Source: Halomonas halophila
Lineage (GTDB): Bacteria; Pseudomonadota; Gammaproteobacteria; Pseudomonadales; Halomonadaceae
Reading direction: 5' to 3'
NCBI RefSeq assembly: GCF_030406665.1
Contig: NZ_CP129121.1
Coordinates: forward strand, 1-64,000
Length of the DNA: 64,000 nt
In this document: one piece after another, positions 1 to 7,306 of the stretch
Layout: each line of letters starts with the position of its first letter
Position numbering within the stretch: the stretch's first letter is position 1
Program-made: the position numbers and the translations under genes
Notes under the pieces: generated by a model
Databases searched by the model: none
The model's input: the letters and a program-made list of their open reading frames with translations, nothing else
What the model was told of the DNA's origin: nothing

Positions 1-100
1 AGGTTTTCCACAGCGATGTCCGCAGGCGTCATCCATGTGGATAACCTGCGGGTGGCACGATACAATATCCGGTCGTTCTTCAACCGAATGGTGAGGTCGC
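1..100. other. oriC-proximal region and dnaA promoter with two DnaA boxes
   Basis: A forward DnaA box, TTTTCCACA, lies at 4-12 and fits the TTWTNCACA consensus. A reverse box, TGTGGATAA at 36-44, is a perfect TTATCCACA on the minus strand. A candidate dnaA promoter has TGGATA at 38-43 and TACAAT at 61-66 with exactly 17 bases between them, so the second box lies over the -35 element. That layout would let DnaA repress its own gene. The window begins inside this region, so the rest of any origin (more boxes, AT-rich unwinding element) lies outside and cannot be judged. Confidence 0.7.
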
Positions 101-1567
101 GTGTCGCTCGCTCTCTGGCAACAATGTCTGGATACCCTGCAGGACGAACTGAGTTCCCAGCAGTTCAACACCTGGATTCGCCCCTTGCAGGCGGAGGAAG
201 GGGACGCCAACCAGCTGCGGCTGCTGGCCCCCAATCGCTTCGTGCGCGACTGGGTCAGTGACAAGTACGCCAAGCGGATCAGCGAACTCATGCGCGAACT
301 GTCGCCGGCCAAGCCGCCCAAGGTGGTGGTGACCGTGGGCAGTCGTCGTGTGGCGTCGCCGGCCCCGCAGACCCGCGAACTGGGCGACCCGGTCTCCGCC
401 GCGCCTCGCGCCCCGGCGGTGCAGACGCCACCGCGTGGCGACGTGGCCGACGAGAGCGAGATCGACCAGCTGCGCGACGAGGGAGCGGAGGCGCCCCGCC
501 GGCCTGGCAGCGAGCGCCAGGTACAGGTGGAAGGCAGCCTCAAGCACAACAGCGGCCTGAATCCGAGCTTCACCTTCGAGACCTTCGTCGAGGGCAAGTC
601 CAACCAGCTGGCCCGGGCCGCCTCCCGCCAGGTCTCGGAGAATCCCGGCGGCGCCTACAACCCGCTGTTCCTCTATGGCGGCGTCGGCCTCGGCAAGACC
701 CACCTGATGCATGCCGTCGGCAATGCCCTGGCCGGTCGACGCGAGAACGCGCGGGTGGTCTATCTGCACTCCGAGCGCTTCGTCGCCGACATGGTCAAGG
801 CGCTGCAGCTCAATGCGATCAACGACTTCAAGCGCTTCTATCGCAGCGTCGATGCGCTGCTGATCGATGACATCCAGTTCTTCGCCGGCAAGGAGCGCTC
901 CCAGGAGGAGTTCTTCCACACCTTCAACGCCCTGCTGGAGGGCGGCCAGCAGATGATCCTGACCTCGGATCGCTATCCCAAGGAGATCAGCGGCGTCGAG
1001 GAGCGCCTCAAATCGCGCTTCGGCTGGGGTCTGACGGTGGCCATCGAGCCGCCGGAGCTCGAGACCCGGGTGGCGATCCTGATGAAGAAGGCCGACCAGG
1101 CCAAGGTCGATCTGCCCCATGACGCTGCCTTCTTCATCGCCCAGAAGATCCGCTCCAACGTCCGCGAGCTGGAGGGCGCCCTGAAGAAGGTCATCGCCGA
1201 CTCCCACTTCATGGGGCGGCCGATCACCCAGGACTTCATCCGCGAATCGCTCAAGGACCTGCTGGCCCTGCAGGACAAGCAGGTCGGGGTCGACAACATC
1301 CAGCGCACCGTCGCCGAGTACTACAAGATCAAGCTCGCCGATCTGCTCTCCAAGCGGCGTTCACGCTCGGTGGCACGCCCCCGCCAGGTCGCCATGGCCC
1401 TGGCCAAGGAGCTGACCAACCACAGCCTGCCGGAGATCGGCGATGCCTTCGGCGGGCGCGACCACACCACCGTGCTGCATGCCTGCCGCAAGGTGCAGGC
1501 GCTTCAGGAAGAGAACGCGGACATCCGCGAGGACTACAAGAATCTGCTGCGTCTGCTGACCAGCTGA
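101..1567 (+). CDS. dnaA: chromosomal replication initiator protein DnaA
   Basis: This is the AAA+ ATPase that binds DnaA boxes and opens the origin. The 488-residue protein has the N-terminal helicase-loading domain (start MSLALWQQC), a variable Pro/Arg-rich linker around residues 85-145, the Walker A motif GGVGLGKT near residue 193, Walker B in LLIDDIQFF, and the C-terminal signature GGRDHTTVLHACRK near residue 451 that reads the DnaA box. The start is a GTG at 101, which gives the family-typical N-terminus. It is first in dnaA-dnaN-recF-gyrB. The promoter 35-40 bases upstream overlaps a DnaA box, so autoregulation is likely. Confidence 0.98.
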   Translation: MSLALWQQCLDTLQDELSSQQFNTWIRPLQAEEGDANQLRLLAPNRFVRDWVSDKYAKRISELMRELSPAKPPKVVVTVGSRRVASPAPQTRELGDPVSAAPRAPAVQTPPRGDVADESEIDQLRDEGAEAPRRPGSERQVQVEGSLKHNSGLNPSFTFETFVEGKSNQLARAASRQVSENPGGAYNPLFLYGGVGLGKTHLMHAVGNALAGRRENARVVYLHSERFVADMVKALQLNAINDFKRFYRSVDALLIDDIQFFAGKERSQEEFFHTFNALLEGGQQMILTSDRYPKEISGVEERLKSRFGWGLTVAIEPPELETRVAILMKKADQAKVDLPHDAAFFIAQKIRSNVRELEGALKKVIADSHFMGRPITQDFIRESLKDLLALQDKQVGVDNIQRTVAEYYKIKLADLLSKRRSRSVARPRQVAMALAKELTNHSLPEIGDAFGGRDHTTVLHACRKVQALQEENADIREDYKNLLRLLTS

Positions 1568-1631
1568 TTGCCCGAATGCGAAGGGCCGGGCCCGGCCTCA
1601 ATTCCTCCAGGACAAGAGAAGTGGAGTCGAC

Positions 1632-2735
1632 ATGAAATTTTCCATCTCCCGTGAAGCGCTGCTGCGCCCGCTGGCGCTGGTCGCCGGCGTGGTGGAGCGT
1701 CGCCAGACCCTGCCGGTGCTGTCTAACGTGCTGATCCAGGTCGAGCAGGACCAGGTCTCGCTGACCGGTACCGACCTCGAGGTCGAGCTGATCGGGCGCA
1801 CCGTGGCCAGCCAGGTCGAACAGCCGGGCGGCATCACCGTGCCGGCGCGCAAGCTGATGGACATCTGCAAGTCGCTGCCGGACCAGTCCGAGATCCAGCT
1901 GTCGCTGGAAGAGGGGCGGGCGGTGCTGCGCAGCGGCCGCTCGCGCTTCACGCTCTCGACTCTGCCGGTGGCCGAATTCCCGAGCATCGAGGACGGCCAG
2001 AGCAGCGTCGAGCTGAGCCTGCCCCGCGGCACCCTCAAGCACCTCATCGACTCCACCTCCTTCGCCATGGCGCAGCAGGACGTGCGCTACTACCTCAACG
2101 GCATGCTGCTGGAGTTCGCCAGCAACCTGGTGCGCGCGGTGTCCACCGACGGCCACCGCCTGGCGGTCTGCTCGCGCCCGGCCGAGATTCAGGTCGAGCC
2201 GTCGCAGAAGTTGATCGTGCCGCGCAAGGGCATTCTCGAGCTGGTACGCCTGCTCGACGACAGCGACGAGCCGGTCAGCCTGACCCTCGGCGCCACCCAT
2301 ATCCGCGCCCACACCGGCGACTTCACCTTCACCTCCAAGCTGGTGGACGGCAAGTTCCCCGACTACGAGCGCGTCGTGCCGCGCAACGGCGACAAGGTGT
2401 TCATCGCCGAGCGTTCCGAGCTGCGTCAGGTACTGTCGCGTACCGCCATCCTCTCCAACGAGAAGTATCGCGGCGTGCGCCTCAATCTGGAGGAGGGCAA
2501 CCTGCGGGTCATGGCCAACAACCCCGAGCAGGAAGAAGCCGAGGAGAACGTGGCCATCGAATACTCCGGGCCGGCCATGGAGATCGGCTTCAACGTCGGC
2601 TACCTGGTGGACGTGCTCAACGTGCTCGACCAGGAGCGGGTGCAGATGACCCTGGCCGATCCCAACAGCAGTGCGCTGATGGAAGAGACGGGAGGCGGCG
2701 ACGCCCTCTACGTCGTCATGCCCATGCGTCTCTGA
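1632..2735 (+). CDS. dnaN: DNA polymerase III beta subunit (sliding clamp)
   Basis: The ring-shaped clamp that tethers DNA polymerases to the template. At 367 residues it has the length expected of three repeated clamp folds. It begins MKFSISREALLRPLALV and ends in the conserved tail YVVMPMRL, which lies by the partner-binding pocket. It sits 64 bases after dnaA and only 4 bases before recF, so dnaN and recF are probably cotranscribed and perhaps translationally coupled. No anomaly was seen. Confidence 0.98.
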   Translation: MKFSISREALLRPLALVAGVVERRQTLPVLSNVLIQVEQDQVSLTGTDLEVELIGRTVASQVEQPGGITVPARKLMDICKSLPDQSEIQLSLEEGRAVLRSGRSRFTLSTLPVAEFPSIEDGQSSVELSLPRGTLKHLIDSTSFAMAQQDVRYYLNGMLLEFASNLVRAVSTDGHRLAVCSRPAEIQVEPSQKLIVPRKGILELVRLLDDSDEPVSLTLGATHIRAHTGDFTFTSKLVDGKFPDYERVVPRNGDKVFIAERSELRQVLSRTAILSNEKYRGVRLNLEEGNLRVMANNPEQEEAEENVAIEYSGPAMEIGFNVGYLVDVLNVLDQERVQMTLADPNSSALMEETGGGDALYVVMPMRL

Positions 2736-2739
2736 CGGG

Positions 2740-3855
2740 ATGCCACTCGATCGTCTCGCCTTCCAGGGCCTGCGCAACCTGCAGGCCCTGGAGCTCACGC
2801 CCGGGCCGGGCATCAATCTCTTCGCGGGCGCCAACGGCAGCGGCAAGACCAGCCTGCTCGAGGGCATCCACGTGCTCGGCATGGGGCGCTCCTTCCGCAC
2901 GCGCCGCTTGCCCAATGCCATCGCCCACGATGCCGAGAGCCTGACCCTCCACGCCCGCCTGGCGGGCGATCCCCCGGTGCCGCTCGGCGTGCGCCGCCGC
3001 CGCGATGCCGAGGAGCTCGAGCTGCGGCTGGGCGGCGAGCGCCTGGACCGCCTCTCGGGGCTGGTCGAGGTGCTGCCGCTGCAGCTGATCAATCCTGACG
3101 CCTTCCGCCTGCTCAAGGGCTCGCCGGCCGGTCGCCGCGAGTTTCTCGACTGGGGCGTGTTTCACGTGAAACACGATTTCCTCGACGCCTGGCGGCGCTA
3201 TCGTCGCGCCCTCAAGCATCGGAATGCCCTGCTCAGGCATGGTAGAATGCACGATGCTTCACTGGATGCCTGGGAGCAGGAACTGGTGCTGTGGGGCGAG
3301 CGACTGGACACCCTGCGCCGTGACTGGATGGCGGACTTTCAGCCGGTGTTCAGCGAGACCCTGGCCGGGTTGATCGAGCTGCCGGGCCTGACCCTGCGCT
3401 ATTCGCGGGGCTGGGATCGCAAGCGCTCCCTGGCCGAGGTGCTGCAGCAGGGGCGGGACACCGATCGCCAGATGGGATTCACGCAGCAGGGGCCGCAGCG
3501 GGCCGACCTGGGTATCCGCCTCGACCGACGGCCGGCCGTGGAGGTGCTTTCACGGGGACAGCAGAAACTGGTGGTGAGCGCCCTGAAGCTGGCCCAGGGG
3601 CGTCTGCTGGAGCAGGCCACGGGCCAGTCCTGCGTCTATCTGATCGACGATCTTCCCGCCGAGCTGGACGAAGCGCACCGCCGGGTCTTCTGCGCCTGGC
3701 TGGAGCAGATGCGCTGCCAGGCTTTCATCACCAGTGTCGACCCGGAGGCGCTGGCCGGCGCCTGGGATTCGCGGACGCCGGTGGCGATGTTTCACGTGAA
3801 ACGCACCGAATCGGGGCAGGGGCAGCTGCTGCCAACGGACAGACAGACTTCATGA
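2740..3855 (+). CDS. recF: DNA replication and repair protein RecF
   Basis: An SMC-like ATPase that helps load RecA at gaps through the RecFOR pathway. The 371-residue protein shows Walker A GANGSGKTS near residue 30, the ABC signature LSRGQQK near residue 267 and Walker B VYLIDDLPAELD near residue 298. Two parS-like palindromes are embedded in frame. One at 3158-3173 encodes VFHVKH in the DWGVFH region that other RecF proteins also conserve. One at 3788-3803 encodes MFHVKR near the C-terminus. The gene therefore appears to carry centromere information as well as protein. It follows dnaN by 4 bases and is followed by gyrB. Confidence 0.97.
   Translation: MPLDRLAFQGLRNLQALELTPGPGINLFAGANGSGKTSLLEGIHVLGMGRSFRTRRLPNAIAHDAESLTLHARLAGDPPVPLGVRRRRDAEELELRLGGERLDRLSGLVEVLPLQLINPDAFRLLKGSPAGRREFLDWGVFHVKHDFLDAWRRYRRALKHRNALLRHGRMHDASLDAWEQELVLWGERLDTLRRDWMADFQPVFSETLAGLIELPGLTLRYSRGWDRKRSLAEVLQQGRDTDRQMGFTQQGPQRADLGIRLDRRPAVEVLSRGQQKLVVSALKLAQGRLLEQATGQSCVYLIDDLPAELDEAHRRVFCAWLEQMRCQAFITSVDPEALAGAWDSRTPVAMFHVKRTESGQGQLLPTDRQTS
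3158..3173. promoter_or_regulatory. parS: parS site inside recF
   Basis: TGTTTCACGTGAAACA is a perfect 16-base palindrome and an exact match to the chromosomal parS consensus bound by ParB. It lies inside recF and is read as VFHVKH. Confidence 0.92.
3788..3803. promoter_or_regulatory. parS: parS-like site near the recF 3' end
   Basis: TGTTTCACGTGAAACG matches parS at 15 of 16 positions; only the last base differs. It lies in recF and is read as MFHVKR. Confidence 0.8.
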
Positions 3856-3866
3856 CGGAGTAGTCA

Positions 3867-6287
3867 ATGAGCGAACAGGCTTACGACTCATCGAGCATCA
3901 AGGTTCTCAAGGGCCTGGATGCGGTACGCAAGCGGCCCGGCATGTACATCGGCGACACCGACGATGGCACAGGCCTGCACCACATGGTGTTCGAGCTGGT
4001 GGACAACTCCATCGATGAGGCCCTGGCCGGCTATTGCAGCGAGATCCGGGTGATCATCCATCCGGACGAGTCGATCACGGTCAGCGACAACGGCCGCGGC
4101 ATTCCGACCGACGTGCACGAGGAGGAGGGTGTGTCGGCGGCCGAGGTGATCATGACCGTGCTTCACGCCGGCGGCAAGTTCGACGACAACTCCTACAAGG
4201 TTTCCGGTGGCCTGCACGGCGTCGGGGTCTCGGTGGTCAACGCGCTCTCCGAAGAGCTCAAGCTGACCATCTGGCGCAACGAGCAGGTCCACGAGCAGGT
4301 CTACCGTCACGGCGTACCCGTGGCGCCGTTGTCGGTGGTCGGCAAGACCGAGCAGAGCGGCAGCCGAGTGCACTTCAAGCCCTCGCCCGAGACCTTCCAC
4401 AACATCGAATTCCACTACGATGTGCTGGCCAAGCGGTTGCGCGAGCTGTCCTTCCTCAACTCCGGCGTCGCCATCCGGCTGATGGACGAGCGCTCCGGCA
4501 AGGAAGAGCTGTTCCACTACGAGGGCGGCCTCAAGGCGTTCGTCGACCACCTGAACACCAACAAGACGGTGCTCAACCCGGTCTTCCACTTCAACGTCGA
4601 GCGCGAGGACGGCGTCGGCGTCGAGATCGCCATGCAGTGGAACGACACCTTCGCCGAGAACATCTTCTGCTACACCAACAACATCCCCCAGCGGGATGGC
4701 GGCACCCACTTGGCCGGCTTCCGCGCCTCGCTGACGCGCACGCTGAACCACTACATCGAGGCCGAGGGCCTGCTCAAGAAGGCCAAGGTCAGCACCTCCG
4801 GCGACGACGCCCGGGAGGGTCTGACCGCGATCATCTCGGTCAAGGTGCCGGACCCGAAGTTCTCCTCCCAGACCAAGGACAAGCTGGTCTCGTCCGAGGT
4901 GAAGACCGCGGTGGAGCAGGAGATGGGCCGGCAGTTCGCCGAGTACCTGGTCGAGAAGCCGAACGAGGCCAAGTCCATCGTCAACAAGATGCTGGACGCG
5001 GCTCGCGCCCGCGAGGCGGCCCGAAAGGCCCGCGACATGACTCGCCGCAAGGGGGCGCTGGACATCGCCGGCCTGCCCGGCAAGCTGGCCGACTGCCAGG
5101 AGAAGGACCCGGGCCTCTCCGAGCTGTTCCTGGTCGAGGGCGACTCGGCCGGCGGCAGCGCCAAGCAGGGCCGCGACCGTCGTACCCAGGCGATCCTGCC
5201 GCTCAAGGGCAAGATTCTCAACGTCGAGAAGGCGCGCTTCGACAAGATGCTGTCCTCGGCCGAGGTCGGCACCCTGATCACCGCGCTCGGCTGCGGTATC
5301 GGGCGCGAGGAGTTCAATCCCGACAAGCTGCGCTACCATTCCATCATCATCATGACCGATGCGGACGTGGACGGCTCGCACATCCGGACCCTGCTGCTGA
5401 CCTTCTTCTTCCGCCAGATGTCGCAGCTGATCGAGCGCGGTCACGTGTTCATCGCCCAGCCGCCGCTCTACAAGATCAAGCGCGGCAAGCAGGAGAGCTA
5501 CCTCAAGGACGAACAGGCGCTCACCGACTACCTGACCACCACCGCCCTGGACGGCGCACGCCTGCACGTGAGTGCCGATGCCCCGGGGATCGGCGGCGAG
5601 CACCTGCAGTCGCTGGTGGATCAGTATCGTGACGTGATGCGCCGCATCGAGCGCCTGTCGCGGGTCTATCCGGACGTGGTACTGCGCAAGATCGTCCACG
5701 CCGCCCGCGTCGAGGGCGAGGAGAGCCTGCGCGATCGTGCCGCCATGCAGGGCTGGATCGACTACCTGCAGCGCGAGATGGATGCCCTGGTCGACTACGA
5801 GGGCGGCCCGCGCTATAGCTTCCGCCTGGAAGAGGACAGCGAGCGTGGCTTCTACCTGCCGGCGGTGACCCTGCTCGCCCACGGCGTCACCACCGACTTC
5901 GTGTGGGGCGTCGACTTCTTCACCAGCGCCGACTACCGCGCCATCGCCGGCCTCGGCGAGACGCTGGACGGTCTGGTCGAGGAGGGCGCCTTCGTGGCCC
6001 GCGGCGAGCGTCAGCAGCCGATCGGCAGCTTCTACGACGCCCTGGAGTGGCTGATGAACGAGGCCCAGCGTGGCCTGTCCATCCAGCGCTACAAGGGCCT
6101 GGGCGAGATGAACCCGGAGCAGCTGTGGGAGACCACCATGGATCCCGAGACGCGCCGCCTGCTGCGCGTGTCCATCGAGGATGCCGTGGCCGCCGACATG
6201 ATGTTCAACACTCTGATGGGTGACGAGGTCGAGCCGCGCCGCGACTTCATCGAGCGCAACGCCCTGGTGGCCAACCTGGATATCTGA
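3867..6287 (+). CDS. gyrB: DNA gyrase subunit B
   Basis: The ATPase and Toprim subunit of gyrase, which introduces negative supercoils. The 806-residue protein matches the long GyrB form of gammaproteobacteria. GHKL ATPase motifs are visible as ELVDNSIDEA, DNGRGIP and GGLHGVGVSVVNALS in the first 130 residues. The Toprim EGDSAGGSAKQGRDR lies near residue 424, followed by PLKGKILNVEKA, and the C-terminus has IQRYKGLGEMNPEQLWETT. It starts 11 bases after recF. A bidirectional terminator follows at 6337-6375, with a parS site between stop and terminator. Confidence 0.98.
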   Translation: MSEQAYDSSSIKVLKGLDAVRKRPGMYIGDTDDGTGLHHMVFELVDNSIDEALAGYCSEIRVIIHPDESITVSDNGRGIPTDVHEEEGVSAAEVIMTVLHAGGKFDDNSYKVSGGLHGVGVSVVNALSEELKLTIWRNEQVHEQVYRHGVPVAPLSVVGKTEQSGSRVHFKPSPETFHNIEFHYDVLAKRLRELSFLNSGVAIRLMDERSGKEELFHYEGGLKAFVDHLNTNKTVLNPVFHFNVEREDGVGVEIAMQWNDTFAENIFCYTNNIPQRDGGTHLAGFRASLTRTLNHYIEAEGLLKKAKVSTSGDDAREGLTAIISVKVPDPKFSSQTKDKLVSSEVKTAVEQEMGRQFAEYLVEKPNEAKSIVNKMLDAARAREAARKARDMTRRKGALDIAGLPGKLADCQEKDPGLSELFLVEGDSAGGSAKQGRDRRTQAILPLKGKILNVEKARFDKMLSSAEVGTLITALGCGIGREEFNPDKLRYHSIIIMTDADVDGSHIRTLLLTFFFRQMSQLIERGHVFIAQPPLYKIKRGKQESYLKDEQALTDYLTTTALDGARLHVSADAPGIGGEHLQSLVDQYRDVMRRIERLSRVYPDVVLRKIVHAARVEGEESLRDRAAMQGWIDYLQREMDALVDYEGGPRYSFRLEEDSERGFYLPAVTLLAHGVTTDFVWGVDFFTSADYRAIAGLGETLDGLVEEGAFVARGERQQPIGSFYDALEWLMNEAQRGLSIQRYKGLGEMNPEQLWETTMDPETRRLLRVSIEDAVAADMMFNTLMGDEVEPRRDFIERNALVANLDI

Positions 6288-6300
6288 TCGCCCGGTTCGA

Positions 6301-6316
6301 TGTTTCACGTGAAACA
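6301..6316. promoter_or_regulatory. parS: parS site after gyrB
   Basis: TGTTTCACGTGAAACA is an exact consensus palindrome located 14 bases after the gyrB stop, before the terminator. Confidence 0.93.
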
Positions 6317-6336
6317 TCGCTAGCGCCGAGCTACAA

Positions 6337-6375
6337 GAAAACCCCGAAGGCTCAGCCTCCGGGGTTTTTCTTTTT
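6337..6375. terminator. bidirectional rho-independent terminator between gyrB and gmhB
   Basis: The stem ACCCCG-A-AGGC pairs with GCCT-C-CGGGGT around a short loop. It is followed by TTTTTCTTTTT on the plus strand, and A-rich sequence precedes it, giving T-rich sequence on the minus strand. It can end both gyrB and the convergent gmhB. Confidence 0.9.
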
Positions 6376-6408
6376 GCTCTGGGCGATTCCAGGCTGTCGA
6401 CTTGCAGC

Positions 6409-6987
6409 TTACGGTTGTCGTTCGAGCAGCCAGTCCACGAAGCCGGCCAGATCGTCGAACACCTGGGTCCGATCGTCGCCGGACCGCTCGGGGTGCCTGG
6501 CGAGGGTGCGCTCACCCTTGCCGGTGCGCACCAGCACCGGTCGGCAGCCGACTGCTTCGCCGGCTTCCAGGTCGCGCAGGCTGTCGCCGACCATCCAGCT
6601 GCCTGCGAGGCTGTCGATCCCGAGCTCGGTGCCCAGTCGTTCCAGCAGCCCTGGCAGCGGCTTGCGGCAGTCGCAGCCATCGTCGGGCCCGTGAGGGCAG
6701 TGCACGATGTGGGCGATCTCGCCACCGGCCGCGGCAACGAGCGCATTCAGGCGCTCGTGCATCGCGGCCAGCGTCGTCTCGTCGTAGTAACCGCGGGCGA
6801 TACCCGACTGGTTGGTGGCCACCGCGACCGTCCAGCCCGCTCGGGAAAGTCGGGCGATGGCGTCGATGGCCTGGGGGTAGGGCAGGAACTCGTCGAGCGA
6901 CTTCACGTAGTCGTCGGAATCCTGATTGATCACGCCATCCCGGTCGAGGATGACTAACTGGGCGGCAGGCTTCTCGGCACGCGGCAT
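6409..6987 (-). CDS. gmhB: D-glycero-beta-D-manno-heptose-1,7-bisphosphate 7-phosphatase
   Basis: A HAD-family phosphatase acting in the ADP-heptose pathway for LPS inner core, between the kinase and nucleotidyltransferase steps of HldE. The HAD motif is ILDRDGVINQDS near the N-terminus. ATNQSGIARG follows, then the zinc-site residues CPHGPDDGCDCRKP and the final motif MVGDSLRDLEAG. I chose the ATG at 6987 (MPRAEKP, 192 residues). The longer frame back to 7113 runs through two parS sites and has no family similarity. Its pathway partners hldD and hldE are 4 and 13 kb away in the LPS block. One parS site sits 35 bases upstream of the start. Confidence 0.94.
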   Translation of the reverse strand: MPRAEKPAAQLVILDRDGVINQDSDDYVKSLDEFLPYPQAIDAIARLSRAGWTVAVATNQSGIARGYYDETTLAAMHERLNALVAAAGGEIAHIVHCPHGPDDGCDCRKPLPGLLERLGTELGIDSLAGSWMVGDSLRDLEAGEAVGCRPVLVRTGKGERTLARHPERSGDDRTQVFDDLAGFVDWLLERQP

Positions 6988-7021
6988 GACGGCTCCGGGC
7001 AGGATGGATCGGAAGCGGAAG

Positions 7022-7037
7022 TGTTTCACGTGAAACA
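7022..7037. promoter_or_regulatory. parS: parS site upstream of gmhB
   Basis: TGTTTCACGTGAAACA is an exact consensus palindrome 35 bases upstream of the chosen gmhB start, so ParB binding or spreading could affect gmhB transcription. Confidence 0.92.
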
Positions 7038-7096
7038 GGCGATGCCAAGCAGGCGGGACTTGGAGAAGTGAGCGGGTCGCGCCCTGGCTGGATGAG

Positions 7097-7112
7097 TGTT
7101 CCACGTGAAACA
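7097..7112. promoter_or_regulatory. parS: parS-like site
   Basis: TGTTCCACGTGAAACA has the intact CACGTG core and fits the degenerate consensus TGTTNCACGTGAAACA. Confidence 0.87.
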
Positions 7113-7229
7113 TCGGCGACCGGTGAGAGGTAACAGGTAAGAGGAGTCGCGAGAGAGGAGATAGTAGCGATTAGCGGGGGAGAGGGGAGAGGAAACCGGT
7201 AATCGGTGTCGGCGCGGTGATCGGAGCGA

Positions 7230-7245
7230 TGTTCCACATGAAACA
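7230..7245. promoter_or_regulatory. parS: degenerate parS-like site
   Basis: TGTTCCACATGAAACA resembles parS but has CACATG instead of CACGTG in the core. It may be a weak or decayed site. Confidence 0.55.
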
Positions 7246-7251
7246 TCGGCA

Positions 7252-7290
7252 CAAAAAGAAGGGCCGGCGAGTCGCCTCGCCGGCCCTTTC
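7252..7290 (-). terminator. rho-independent terminator of glyQ-glyS
   Basis: An 11-base perfect GC stem, GGGCCGGCGAG (7261-7271) with CTCGCCGGCCC (7276-7286), has a 4-base loop. On the minus strand it is followed by TTCTTTTTG, so it terminates glyS 20-50 bases after its stop codon. Confidence 0.9.
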
Positions 7291-7306
7291 ACGTCGCTGG
7301 CTCCGC

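Larger units (their letters stand above)
6988..7306. other. gene-free interval with three parS-like sites and a purine-rich tract
   Basis: This 319-base interval between the start of gmhB and the stop of glyS holds parS-like sites at 7022, 7097 and 7230 and the glyS terminator at 7252-7290. From about 7120 to 7195 the plus strand is strongly purine-rich, mostly A and G with repeated GAGAGG-type words. I see no credible gene. The reading frames across it are made partly of translated parS sequence. Confidence 0.75.

Noticed and set aside
3888..6746. 952-codon minus-strand open frame opposite gyrB
   Set aside because: It is the antisense shadow of gyrB with His/Leu/Gly/Gln-rich composition typical of reversed GC-rich genes. 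Its amino end also comes from gmhB sequence.
6988..7113. N-terminal extension of GmhB
   Set aside because: The extension translates two parS sites (FHVEH, FHVKH) and precedes a family-typical start at 6987.
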